In this document: positions 37,926 through 46,345 of the stretch, piece after piece
Layout: every line of letters starts with the position of its first letter
How positions within the stretch are numbered: the first letter of the stretch is position 1
NCBI RefSeq assembly: GCF_022394535.1
Contig: NZ_CP089414.1
Span: 4,154,001 to 4,218,000, forward strand
DNA: 64,000 nt
Source: Dyella terrae
Lineage (GTDB): Bacteria > Pseudomonadota > Gammaproteobacteria > Xanthomonadales > Rhodanobacteraceae
Direction of reading: 5' to 3'
Notes under the pieces: generated by a model
What the model saw: the letters and a program-made list of their open reading frames with translations, nothing else
Databases searched by the model: none
What the model was told of the DNA's origin: nothing
Made by a program: the position numbers and the translations under genes

Positions 37926-39338
37926 CTAAGGCATCACTGGCGGCACATAGGCCAGGGTCAGGCCCAATACCCACAACAAGCCCAGCACCAGTGGCACGTG
38001 AACCAGTAGCTGCATAAACGTGAAGCCGACGACATCGCGCGCCTTCAGTCCGAGTACGCCGAGCAGCGGCAGCATCCAGAACGGATTGATCAGGTTGGGC
38101 AACGCCTCGGCCGCGTTGTACACCTGTACCGCCCAACCCAGGTGTACGTGCAGGTCGTTGGCGGCCTGCATGACGTAGGGCGCTTCCACCAGCCACTTGC
38201 CGCCGCCCGATGGCACGAAGAAACCGAGCACGGACGAATAAACGCCCATCACCAGCGGAAAGGTGTCGGTGGTGGCGATATGCACAAACAGGCCGGATAA
38301 CCGGTGCGACAAGGTCACGTCACCGATGCCGGGTGCATGCGTGAGCAGGGCGGCGATGCCGCCGTACAGCGGAAACTGGATCAGTACGCCTGCCGTGCTG
38401 GGCACAGCGCGCGCGACGGCGTTGAGAAAGCTGCGCGGACGCCAATGCAGCAGCAGCCCCACGGTAAGGAACAAAAAATTGTAGGTGTTGAGGTTGGCGA
38501 TGGCGGTGATCGCCGGCTTGGTGACGAATTCATGGCCGAGCCAACCCAATCCAAGCAATCCGATCAGCACAGAGAGCAACGGGCTGTATTCAAGCCACTC
38601 GCCGGGGCGCTGGCGCGGCGGCAGGGCAGGTGTCGCCGTCTCGCTGACACCGAAGTCGTTCGCCGTGCGTGCGTTGTGATCGGATGGTGCGGTCAACCAG
38701 CAGACCAGCAGCGACACAGTGATGAGCACGGCCGTCAACACGATCGATTGCCACAGGAAAATCGTTTCGCTGAAAGGCAGAACGCCGGTGATGTTGATCA
38801 GGCCCGGTGGCATGCTCTTGGGATTGGCCTGCAACTGGGCAGCGGACGACGACAGTCCCATCGCCCACACGGCGCCCAGACCGAGGTACGCCGCCGCGCC
38901 GGCTGCGCGATAGTCCATGCGCAGATCCTCGCGACGCGCCAGAGCGCGCACCAGCAATCCGCCGAACACCAGCGAAAAACCCCATGACAGCAACGAGGCG
39001 AGCATGCTGATCAGGCCCACGTAGCAGATTGCGCCACGCCCTGTTTTTGGGGCGCGTGCCAGCCATTCGATGAAGCGCGCCACCACGGGCGCAGTGGCGA
39101 CCACGTAACCGCCGATGACCACGAAGGTCATCTGCATGGTGAAAGGGATCAAGCTCCAGAAGCCGTCGCCGAACGCGCTGACGGCGACGGTGGGCGTAGC
39201 ACCGAAGGCTAACGCGGCGATGGCGACGATGATCACGCCCAGCGCAGCAAACACCCATGCATCGGGAAACCACTTTTCCGACCAAGCTGCGCTACGCAGC
39301 GCGGCGCGGGCCATCAGACCTTCGTTCGTCGCGTTCAT
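37926..39338 (-). CDS. Short-chain fatty acid transporter (AtoE family)
   Basis: AtoE-type carriers take up short-chain fatty acids such as acetoacetate or butyrate. The 470-residue product from ATG 39338 has about twelve hydrophobic segments and the family stretches PFTMQMTFVVIGGYVVA near the N-terminus and FFVPSGGGKWLVEAPYV (near 390). A longer frame to 39383 adds 15 polar residues and lacks support. No ketoacid or CoA-transferase genes are adjacent, so the substrate is open. It is convergent with the ABC cassette and shares its terminator. Confidence 0.9.
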   Translation of the reverse strand: MNATNEGLMARAALRSAAWSEKWFPDAWVFAALGVIIVAIAALAFGATPTVAVSAFGDGFWSLIPFTMQMTFVVIGGYVVATAPVVARFIEWLARAPKTGRGAICYVGLISMLASLLSWGFSLVFGGLLVRALARREDLRMDYRAAGAAAYLGLGAVWAMGLSSSAAQLQANPKSMPPGLINITGVLPFSETIFLWQSIVLTAVLITVSLLVCWLTAPSDHNARTANDFGVSETATPALPPRQRPGEWLEYSPLLSVLIGLLGLGWLGHEFVTKPAITAIANLNTYNFLFLTVGLLLHWRPRSFLNAVARAVPSTAGVLIQFPLYGGIAALLTHAPGIGDVTLSHRLSGLFVHIATTDTFPLVMGVYSSVLGFFVPSGGGKWLVEAPYVMQAANDLHVHLGWAVQVYNAAEALPNLINPFWMLPLLGVLGLKARDVVGFTFMQLLVHVPLVLGLLWVLGLTLAYVPPVMP

Positions 39339-39415
39339 CGGCGTGTCCCCGTCCGGATCGGGGTATGGTGACCGCCCCGCCAAAGGCGAGGCAAGCCTAC
39401 CAAGGTCGAGGCGCC

Positions 39416-40330
39416 TCAGCGACGCTGGCGGGCCAGCGTGATGGCGCCCACGCCGAGCAGGATGATGGCCATGCCGATCAGGTCATAGGGCCCGACGCTC
39501 TCGCCGGCCAGTAACACACCAAACAACACCGCCACTGGCGGGTTCACGTAGGCGTAGCTGGTCGCCAACGCCGGGCGCGCGTGTTTGAGCACGTACAGGA
39601 AGGCGCTGAAGGCGATGATGGAACCAAACACTGCCAGGTAGACCAGCGCCGCCGTAGCGCGAACGGTGGGGTGCGCGGGCAGGCGCTCGCCGCTGGCGAA
39701 CGCCACGATCAAAATGGCCACGCTGGCGCACAGCATCTGGGCCGCCGTATTCATCGGGCCGGTGGGCATGTCCTGCCTCCGGCTCCAGGTGGCGCCGAAG
39801 GCCCAACTCATGGCGGCGATCAGCAGGGCGATGGCGCCGATGCGCGAGCCGGAGAGGCTGCTACCCAGGTTCAGCACGATCACGCCAACGAAACCGATCA
39901 CCAGGCCTACGCTTTCGCGTCGCGTCGGCCACTCACCGTACAGACCGGAGAACATGGCCGCGAACAACGGCATGCTCGCTACGGCCACCGCAGCAATACC
40001 TGAGCTCACGCGCTGTTCCGCGAAGCAGACCAGTCCGTTGCCGAAGCCCAGCAGCAAGATGCCGGTGATGGCCGCATTGCGCCATTGGCGTGGCGTAGGC
40101 ATGGCTACACCGCGCAGGCGCAGGAAGGCGAACAGCGCCACGCCGGCACCAAGGAAGCGGATGCCCGCCAGTAAGAACGGCGGATAGCTCTCCAGGGCGT
40201 AGCGAATGCCGAGGTAGGTCGAGCCCCAGATGATGTACAGCGCAAACAGACCCAGCGGTACAAGCACGCGGGCGTCAGCAATGGGCGATGGCACCGCGGG
40301 GGCGGCGGTAGTGGTCGTCGTGTCGGTCAT
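39416..40330 (-). CDS. EamA/DMT family exporter
   Basis: This drug/metabolite transporter has ten predicted membrane helices in two EamA repeats over 304 residues. It opens LGLFALYIIWGSTYLGIRY, the usual first-helix motif, and its second repeat contains ALVYLAVFGSIIAFSAFLY and PPVAVLFGVLLAGE. It resembles YedA/RhaT-like amino-acid or metabolite exporters; the substrate is unknown. ATG 40330 (MTDTTTTT) was chosen over ATG 40351, with neither preceded by a clear Shine-Dalgarno. It is 78 bp from the fatty acid carrier on the same strand. Confidence 0.92.
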   Translation of the reverse strand: MTDTTTTTAAPAVPSPIADARVLVPLGLFALYIIWGSTYLGIRYALESYPPFLLAGIRFLGAGVALFAFLRLRGVAMPTPRQWRNAAITGILLLGFGNGLVCFAEQRVSSGIAAVAVASMPLFAAMFSGLYGEWPTRRESVGLVIGFVGVIVLNLGSSLSGSRIGAIALLIAAMSWAFGATWSRRQDMPTGPMNTAAQMLCASVAILIVAFASGERLPAHPTVRATAALVYLAVFGSIIAFSAFLYVLKHARPALATSYAYVNPPVAVLFGVLLAGESVGPYDLIGMAIILLGVGAITLARQRR

Positions 40331-40456
40331 GTCAGGGTGCGCGGGGAGCATCGCGGGGCGGATGCCGCCTAGAGTTTACAGGCAGCGCAACATTAATCCG
40401 GGCGAGGCGATGGCAGAAGCGAGGCTTCAGCAAGGTAGTCTTGAATGGCGCTCAAG

Positions 40457-41332
40457 TCAGGCGGCCGAGCGCTTCCTTAGGGGTTCCTCGTGATGCTGCT
40501 CGTTGGCGAGCAATTCGCGCTTGCGCTCCACGCCCCAGCGCCAGCCGCCCAGCGAACCGTCCTCGCGGACAATGCGATGGCACGGCACGATCAACGCCAG
40601 TCGATTGTTACCGCAGGCGTTGCCGATGGCGCGGGCGGCTTTGGGCATGCCCAGTTCGGCGGCCAGTTCGCCATAGCTCTTGGTGGTGCCGGAAGGAATG
40701 CGCGTCAACGCGTTCCATACCCGCCACTGAAAGGCGGTGGCGGCCACATCGAGTGGTGGTAGTTCCGGTGCGGCGCCATCGCTCCAGCCCAGATCGCTGG
40801 CAATGCGCGCGATCACTGCATCGAGCCACTCTTCGCGACCGGCGTCCACTCGCTCGCGTGTGGCCTTTGGAAATTCATTGGCCAGCCGTTGCTCGAGTTC
40901 CGCATCGGTGTCGCCCAGTGTGACCGAGCAGATACCGCGCGAGGTCGTGGCGACCAGTAGCCGCCCCAGCGGGGTGCTGGTGGTGGTGTAGCGGATGTCC
41001 GCACCTGCACCTCCCGCCCGGTAGCTGGCGGGCGTCATGCCAAGCAGGCGGTCGCTGTGTTCGTAGACACGGCTGCCGGAACCGAAGCCGGCGTCATACA
41101 CGGCATCCGATACGGCGGCGCCTTTGCGCAACGCGTTCTTGAGCTGGCCGAAACGGCGCGCGCGGTGATATTCCGCTGGACTCATGCCGTAGCGGCGGCG
41201 GAAGGCGCGTTGCAGATGGCTGGGGCTGAGGCTGGCGGCCTCGGCCAGGGCCAGCAGAGTGGGGGCCTCGTCCGCGCGCTCCAGCAGCTGGCGGACGTGT
41301 TCGAGCGTCGTTTCGTTGGCGCGGGCATTCAT
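40457..41332 (-). CDS. Ada-like protein: AraC-type HTH plus O6-methylguanine-DNA methyltransferase, lacking the N-terminal zinc domain
   Basis: The product repairs O6-alkylguanine by irreversible transfer to a cysteine. From ATG 41332 the 291 residues hold an AraC-type helix-turn-helix (about 1-100; AEAASLSPSHLQRAFRRRYG and GMTPASYR) and a methyltransferase domain with the active-site PCHRIVREDG (Cys near 250) plus GTTKSYGELAAELG. E. coli Ada (354 aa) also has an N-terminal Cys4 zinc domain whose methylation converts it into an activator; that domain is absent here, so the classical methylphosphotriester switch cannot operate. Either regulation is constitutive or the repair domain signals itself. 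Upstream in-frame residues to 41410 carry no Cys4 cluster. Confidence 0.92.
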   Translation of the reverse strand: MNARANETTLEHVRQLLERADEAPTLLALAEAASLSPSHLQRAFRRRYGMSPAEYHRARRFGQLKNALRKGAAVSDAVYDAGFGSGSRVYEHSDRLLGMTPASYRAGGAGADIRYTTTSTPLGRLLVATTSRGICSVTLGDTDAELEQRLANEFPKATRERVDAGREEWLDAVIARIASDLGWSDGAAPELPPLDVAATAFQWRVWNALTRIPSGTTKSYGELAAELGMPKAARAIGNACGNNRLALIVPCHRIVREDGSLGGWRWGVERKRELLANEQHHEEPLRKRSAA

Positions 41333-41512
41333 GATCGACATCCAGGAGAACCGATGGATCCAGCCTAGTGCCTCGGTCCGGCACCAGCTATCCGGATCTT
41401 GCGCAGGCATCCCTGCGCCGGAATGCTGAACCCGTGAGAGCGCAGCCCGCGCGCGACCGCAGCCTCGCGGTCAGCCTCGATTGCCGGTATCAGCCAGGAG
41501 CAGGCAAAGCTT

Positions 41513-41785
41513 TCAGCGCGCCGCGTGGCGCGTCTGTTGCAGCACCACGAATTCGCCCTCGATCACCTCGGGCTGGTGCGCACGGCCGCCTGCGGGCGAC
41601 ACGGCGCCGCGCTTGCGCGACCATTGGCGCAGGGCGAACACCACAGCGCCTCCCACCAGGAGCACGCCGGCCACCACGAGACCGAACACCATCAAAACAC
41701 CGACAACGGCCAGCCCCACGAGAAGCGAGAGGGCGCGAACCAACGGGTGGCGGGAACGACGCGGCATGGGCAATGAAAAGCGCAT
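41513..41785 (-). CDS. Small membrane protein of unknown function (90 aa)
   Basis: A basic N-terminus is followed by two closely spaced hydrophobic segments (about 16-36 and 37-53, rich in Val/Gly/Leu) and a basic then acidic cytoplasmic tail ending in VIEGEFVVLQ. I do not recognise the family. The VxEGEF ending is similar to small conserved proteins found in related genera, which together with codon use suggests a real gene. It is divergent from the Rieske gene (78 bp between starts). Confidence 0.6.
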   Translation of the reverse strand: MRFSLPMPRRSRHPLVRALSLLVGLAVVGVLMVFGLVVAGVLLVGGAVVFALRQWSRKRGAVSPAGGRAHQPEVIEGEFVVLQQTRHAAR

Positions 41786-41863
41786 GTGTTAAAAATCCGT
41801 GTGGTAAAATCAACGACTTACGAGCGTAACGATGGGGCCTTACGGCCAAAGAGGCAAGTGCCG

Positions 41864-42208
41864 ATGGATACAGCAACACCCGACCAGGCGCTTTGCCGAC
41901 TGGACGATATCCCCGAAAACGGCGCGATTGCCGTCGACGCCGTGCTGCGCGACGGCGAGGAAAGCGTGATCGTGCTGCGTCGTGATGACGCGGTGCACGC
42001 CTACCTCAACATCTGCCCCCATGCGGGTCGGCGGCTGGATTGGGCGCCCGGCAAGTTTCTGCTGAAAGACAACCTGCTGATCTGCGCCGCGCATGGCGCG
42101 TCCTTCCAGGATGTCGATGGCCTGTGCATTGGCGGCCCGTGCCGCGGCGAGCACCTGCGTCGGGTCGGCGTGCGCGTGACGGATGGGGAAGTCTGGCTCG
42201 ACGACTGA
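41864..42208 (+). CDS. Stand-alone Rieske [2Fe-2S] protein
   Basis: This 114-residue protein carries one Rieske cluster: CPHAGRRLDW (first Cys and His, near 48-50) and CAAHGASF (second Cys and His, near 72-75). It is soluble, with no signal peptide or membrane segment, like NirD-type or ferredoxin-type Rieske proteins. The frame opens at GTG 41786, but ATG 41864 with GAGG upstream removes a low-quality leader. No oxygenase or reductase gene is adjacent; the partner is unknown. The stop lies 22 bp from the convergent SLC13 gene. Confidence 0.9.
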   Translation: MDTATPDQALCRLDDIPENGAIAVDAVLRDGEESVIVLRRDDAVHAYLNICPHAGRRLDWAPGKFLLKDNLLICAAHGASFQDVDGLCIGGPCRGEHLRRVGVRVTDGEVWLDD

Positions 42209-42230
42209 GATCGATGCTGGCCTCAGGCTC

Positions 42231-44072
42231 TCAGTGATACATCAAGTTGATGGTCACCAACGTCAGCACCAGGACCAGCGCTGTGAGTGGTAAGCCCACG
42301 CGCAGGAAATCCTTGCCGCGATAACCGCCCGGGCCCGCCACCATCATGAGTGCGGGATGGCCGGAGCTCAGCAAGAAAGTATTGGACGAGGAGACGGCCA
42401 CGATCAACGCGTAGGCCGACGGGTTGTTGCCGGTGGCGATCGCGACGCTGATCGCAACGGGCACCATCATCACGGTGGCGCCCACGTTGGACATCACCTG
42501 CGAGAAAAGCAGCGTGAGGATGGCCAGCGCCAGCTGCAGTACCCAGTGGTTGGTGTGACCCAGATGTTGCAACACCACCTGCGCGATCCACGCGGCGGCG
42601 CCGGTGGCGTCCATCGACCAGCCCAGCGGAATCAGGCAGGCGGTGACGAAGATGGTCTTCCAGTTGATTGCCTTATACGCCTCGTCCATGTTCAGCACGC
42701 CGGTGAGCAGCATGCCGATGGCGCCGGTCATCATGGCCACGGACAGGTCGAGATGCGTGAACAGGGCCAGGCACTTGGCTAGCAGAAAGAAGCCCACGGC
42801 CTGCCAGATCTTGCCGGGGCGCTGTTCTTCCTTCGGAATGTCAGTAACCACGACGAGGTCGCGGTCTTCGGTGGCTAGCGCCAGGTCGCGCCAGCTGGAA
42901 TGCAGCACCAGCGTGTCGCCCGCGCGCAGGCTCACCGAGCGCACGTCGTCGCGATATACCTGGTCGCCGCGGTTCACCGCCAACACCGAAATGCCGTAGC
43001 GCTTGCGCAGTCGTAGTTCGCCAACGGTCTGTTTGAGGAAGCGCGAACTCGGCGGGATCACCGCTTCGGAAATACCGGCGCGTGAGGGGTTAAACAGCTC
43101 GCCCAACTGCCGCATGCGTGGCGAGAGCTTGCATAGCTGATTGTTGGCGAACTGATTCAATTGATCGCGCGGCCCGAGCACACCGAGTACCGAGCCCACC
43201 CAGATTATGTGGTCCGCCGGTGGCGCCATGCGTGAGTCGTTGCCGCTCTTGATGGCGAGGATCAGCGGCGCGCCGTACAACTGCTCCACCTCGCCAATGC
43301 TCATGCCTACCAGCGGGCTTTCCGCCGTCACCGTAAGTTCGGCGGTCTCGCCGACGATGCCATAGGTGTCAGCGAAATAGCTCTCCGTGCGGCCCGGCGT
43401 GACCTTGAGGCGCTCGTCCTCACGTTCTGGCAGGAGCTTCTTGCCGAAGAAATAGAAAAAACCGACGCCTGCGAGGGCGAGCACGAGGCCGACCGGCGTG
43501 ACGCTGAACAGGCCGAACTTCGGAATCGTGTGCGCACCCGCCGGCAGGTTGGCATTCGAACTGGCCACCAGGTCATTCAGCACGATCAGCGGAGAGTTGG
43601 CGATCAGCGTGGTGTTGGTGGCGGTAAGAATGCAGAACGCCATCGGCAGCAGTAGCCGCGAGATCGGCACACCAGTACGGGCGGCAAGACGGCTCGTGAC
43701 CGGGATCATCAGCGCCGCCAGCGCCTGACTGGGAATCACCGCGCTGAACAGGCTGGTGACGAGGTTAATCACCACGCCCAGGCGCGATTCCACGCCACGG
43801 GCCATGCGCATCACGAAGCTCGCCGTGAGCGTGAGCACGCCAGCGCGATCCAGTCCCGCGCCCATGATCATGATGGCAATGATGGCGATGACCGCGTTAC
43901 CGGCAAAGCCATTAAAGACACGGTCGGAAGGAATGAGCCCGGTGAGGCCGATCACGACCACTACCAGCAGAGCCACCATGTCGGCGCGGATCCACTCCAG
44001 CACCAGCATCAGCATGGTGAAGCCCACGAGCCCCAGCACCAGGATCATTTCGGGGGTGAGGGCGAGTCCCAC
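42231..44072 (-). CDS. SLC13/DASS family permease with TrkA-C domains
   Basis: The 613-residue membrane protein has two hydrophobic halves (about 1-220 and 415-610) flanking a cytoplasmic region with two RCK_C/TrkA-C domains (about 235-310 and 320-400; PLVGMSIGEVEQLYG and RFLKQTVGELRLRKRYGISV). The SLC13-type hallmarks AFCILTATNTTLIANSPLIVL and the C-terminal SSSNTFLLSSGHPALMM are clear. Family members transport sulfate or dicarboxylates using Na+ or H+; the substrate here is not determined. It is convergent with the Rieske gene. Confidence 0.92.
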   Translation of the reverse strand: MGLALTPEMILVLGLVGFTMLMLVLEWIRADMVALLVVVVIGLTGLIPSDRVFNGFAGNAVIAIIAIMIMGAGLDRAGVLTLTASFVMRMARGVESRLGVVINLVTSLFSAVIPSQALAALMIPVTSRLAARTGVPISRLLLPMAFCILTATNTTLIANSPLIVLNDLVASSNANLPAGAHTIPKFGLFSVTPVGLVLALAGVGFFYFFGKKLLPEREDERLKVTPGRTESYFADTYGIVGETAELTVTAESPLVGMSIGEVEQLYGAPLILAIKSGNDSRMAPPADHIIWVGSVLGVLGPRDQLNQFANNQLCKLSPRMRQLGELFNPSRAGISEAVIPPSSRFLKQTVGELRLRKRYGISVLAVNRGDQVYRDDVRSVSLRAGDTLVLHSSWRDLALATEDRDLVVVTDIPKEEQRPGKIWQAVGFFLLAKCLALFTHLDLSVAMMTGAIGMLLTGVLNMDEAYKAINWKTIFVTACLIPLGWSMDATGAAAWIAQVVLQHLGHTNHWVLQLALAILTLLFSQVMSNVGATVMMVPVAISVAIATGNNPSAYALIVAVSSSNTFLLSSGHPALMMVAGPGGYRGKDFLRVGLPLTALVLVLTLVTINLMYH

Positions 44073-44458
44073 TAGCGAACGCCCCTCGGCTGGGCGTCTT
44101 GGCGACGACTGGATGTGGGCAGTGGGAACTTCACGCTGCGACGACTCGTCCCTGTTTGAGACGTGAGTATAAGCGTGTGGTGCGGCGGTCTGGTGAACCT
44201 AGGCTGCAATGTGGAACGTGGTGGTGTTTTTGTTTGTTGGGTTGTGAGGCGAGTGGTTGCGCAGCGGCGCATGTTTTCTCCCTCTCCCCGTAGGGGAGAG
44301 GGAGAAACGCCGCGGCGTTATGCGTACCGCGCTTGTTCGGCTCTTTCAGCCGAAAATAGCTAGAAATGACGACTCGAATGAAGCGGCCAGCTCGGATTTA
44401 CCCTCAGCCAGAAATCATCCCAACCACCCTGTGGGCCAGAACCAGCAAAACCGTAACC
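44073..44458. other. 386-bp intergenic stretch between the SLC13 permease and trmB
   Basis: No plausible gene is seen on either strand. The stretch is more A/T-rich than its surroundings, contains GTGGTGTTTTTGTTTG-like simple sequence around 44218-44240, and holds one strong hairpin repeat at 44275-44307 (listed separately). It may contain the promoter of the SLC13 permease gene at its left end. Confidence 0.6.
44275..44307. repeat. Palindromic REP-like intergenic hairpin
   Basis: A perfect 15-bp inverted repeat (TTTCTCCCTCTCCCC at 44275-44289 against 44293-44307) with a GTA loop. There is no T tract, so it is not a classical terminator. C/T-rich arms around CCCC-GTA-GGGG resemble dispersed palindromic units found between genes in Xanthomonadales and pseudomonads. 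Only one copy is seen in this window. Confidence 0.65.
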
Positions 44459-45184
44459 TCACACCTTGCGATAAAGCAGATCCCACACCCCATGCCCCAA
44501 CTTCAGCCCGCGACGCTCAAAGTGCGTCTCGATGCGCCACGCGGGCTTCTCCGCGTACTGGCCTGGCCCGATGTCGTTGCGCCAATCCGGCGCAGCCTCC
44601 ATCACTTCGAGCATGTGCTCAGCGTAGGGCTGCCAGTCGGTGGCCAAGTGCAGCAGGCCGTTCGGGGCCATGCGTGAGGCGAGTAGGGCGACAAACTCCG
44701 GCTGGATGATGCGGCGCTTGTTGTGGCGCTTCTTGTGCCAGGGGTCGGGAAACCAGATGCGTGCTTCGGCGAGCGTGCCGGGCGGGATCTCGTTTTCCAG
44801 CACTTCGACGGCGTCGTGCTTGTACAGGCGCACGTTGGTCGCATCGCGTGCCGCCAGCGCATTCATCAGGCGGCCCACGCCGGGACCGTGGACTTCGACG
44901 CCGATAAAATCGCGGCTGAGGTCGTTCTCGCTCGCCCACGCGAGCGCTTCGCCGTTGCCGAAGCCGATTTCCAGCACCAGCGGCGCGTGGCGACCATAGC
45001 GGGTGGCATAGTCTTGCGGCGTAGCGGTGTAGTCGATGCCGAAGCGGGCCCAGTGGTCGTCGAAGGCGCGCTGCTGGGCCGGCGTCATCCGGCCTTCGCG
45101 CAACACGAAGCTGCGGATGCGGCGCATGAACTGCGGATGCTCGGCGGCGTCGTGTTCGCCGTTGTGGTCGTGCTGGTCAGTCAT
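44459..45184 (-). CDS. trmB: tRNA (guanine-N7-)-methyltransferase TrmB
   Basis: TrmB methylates G46 in the variable loop of many tRNAs using SAM. The 241 residues contain the SAM-binding [14 protein letters not shown] (about 72-85), the [14 protein letters not shown] block and the catalytic [14 protein letters not shown] motif (about 150-163). The C-terminal TDW and the ending LYRKV are typical. It is the last gene of thiS-thiG-trmB (3 bp after the thiG stop). Confidence 0.97.
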   Translation of the reverse strand: MTDQHDHNGEHDAAEHPQFMRRIRSFVLREGRMTPAQQRAFDDHWARFGIDYTATPQDYATRYGRHAPLVLEIGFGNGEALAWASENDLSRDFIGVEVHGPGVGRLMNALAARDATNVRLYKHDAVEVLENEIPPGTLAEARIWFPDPWHKKRHNKRRIIQPEFVALLASRMAPNGLLHLATDWQPYAEHMLEVMEAAPDWRNDIGPGQYAEKPAWRIETHFERRGLKLGHGVWDLLYRKV

Positions 45185-45187
45185 GGA

Positions 45188-45988
45188 TCAACCGATGGTG
45201 CCGTCGATCGGGCTGGACGCGGAGGCGAAGCGCTTGCGCGGAATGCGGCCCGCTTTGAACGCGGCGCGGCCGGCCTGGATGGCGAGCTTCATCGCGTGCG
45301 CCATCAGTACCGGATCCTTTGCACCGGCGATGGCTGTGTTCATCAGCACGCCGTCGCAGCCGAGTTCCATCGCGATGGCAGCGTCGGAGGCCGTGCCCAC
45401 GCCGGCGTCGACGATGATCGGCACCTTGGCGTTCTCAATGATTTCCAGCAGGTTGTAGCGGTTCTGGATGCCAAGGCCCGAGCCGATCGGCGCCGCCAGC
45501 GGCATCACAGCCACGCAGCCGATGTCTTCCAGGCGCTTGGCCAGGATCGGGTCGTCGCTGGTGTAGACCATCACGTCGAAGCCGTCGGCCACCAGCGTTT
45601 CGGCGGCCTTGAGCGTTTCCACTACGTCGGGGAACAGCGTGCGCTGATCACCGAGCACTTCCAGCTTCACCAGCTTGTGGCCATCGAGCAGTTCACGGGC
45701 GAGCTTGCAGGTGCGTACGGCGTCTACGGCGTTGTAGCAGCCGGCGGTGTTCGGCAGCAGGGTGAACTCTTCGGGCGGCAGCGCATCGAGCAGATTGGGC
45801 TGGCCGGCATCCTGGCCGATGTTCACGCGGCGAATGGCGACGGTGACGATCTCGGCGCCAGCGGCTTGGCTGGCGCGGCGGGTCTCGTCGAAATCCTTGT
45901 ACTTGCCGGTGCCGGTGAGCAGGCGAGAGCCGTAGCTCTTGCCGGCGATGATCAGCGGATCAGAAGAATCGAGCGTCTTGATGTTCAT
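45188..45988 (-). CDS. thiG: Thiazole synthase ThiG
   Basis: ThiG makes the thiazole ring of thiamine from 1-deoxy-xylulose 5-phosphate, dehydroglycine and ThiS-thiocarboxylate. The 266-residue TIM barrel shows [13 protein letters not shown] near the N-terminus, the Schiff-base lysine in VKLEVLGD (about 106-113), [12 protein letters not shown] and [12 protein letters not shown]. It lies 60 bp after thiS and just before trmB. Other thiamine genes (thiO, thiC, thiE) are not in the window. Confidence 0.97.
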   Translation of the reverse strand: MNIKTLDSSDPLIIAGKSYGSRLLTGTGKYKDFDETRRASQAAGAEIVTVAIRRVNIGQDAGQPNLLDALPPEEFTLLPNTAGCYNAVDAVRTCKLARELLDGHKLVKLEVLGDQRTLFPDVVETLKAAETLVADGFDVMVYTSDDPILAKRLEDIGCVAVMPLAAPIGSGLGIQNRYNLLEIIENAKVPIIVDAGVGTASDAAIAMELGCDGVLMNTAIAGAKDPVLMAHAMKLAIQAGRAAFKAGRIPRKRFASASSPIDGTIG

Positions 45989-46048
45989 CGTGGGGTCTTC
46001 AGTCTGCGGCGACGCGCTGGCGTCGCGTGAACACGGATGCGGGGGCGA

Positions 46049-46249
46049 TCAGCCGCCGCCGATGGCATGGACGATCTCCACGCGGTCGCCTGCGGCAAGG
46101 GCATGGCTGGTGTGCAGGCTGCGCGGGACGATCTCGTGGTTCACCTCCACGGCAACGCGGCGCTGGCCGTAACCGGCCTCGTCCAGCAGCTGGGCGACGG
46201 TGGTGGCGGGGGAGCAGTCGCGTGGAGTGCCATTGAGTGTGATTTGCAT
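46049..46249 (-). CDS. thiS: Sulfur carrier protein ThiS
   Basis: This ubiquitin-like 66-residue protein carries thiocarboxylate sulfur to ThiG. It begins MQITLNGTPRDC, has the helix TVAQLLDEAGYG and ends IVHAIGGG; the C-terminal GG is the site of adenylation. A longer frame to 46309 is rejected because ThiS proteins begin exactly at MQI. First gene of thiS-thiG-trmB. Confidence 0.95.
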   Translation of the reverse strand: MQITLNGTPRDCSPATTVAQLLDEAGYGQRRVAVEVNHEIVPRSLHTSHALAAGDRVEIVHAIGGG

Positions 46250-46292
46250 CGGGCCATTGTAGCGGCTGCTGGCGCCGATGCCGGCTCTGGCA

Positions 46293-46322
46293 AGAAAAAG
46301 GCCCGGCATCGCCGGGCCTTTC
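46293..46322 (-). terminator. Intrinsic terminator of the FecR-domain gene (minus strand)
   Basis: On the minus strand an AGGCCCGGC/GCCGGGCCT stem with a short loop is followed by TTTTTCTT. Confidence 0.9.
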
Positions 46323-46345
46323 TGGGCGGGAGGCCTCGCGGGGCC

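Noticed and set aside
42204..42235. ACTGAGA/TCTCAGT hairpin at the convergent ends of the Rieske and SLC13 genes
   Set aside because: No T tract on either side; only 7 bp of stem.
44723..46030. 435-codon plus-strand frame
   Set aside because: Shadow of trmB and thiG.
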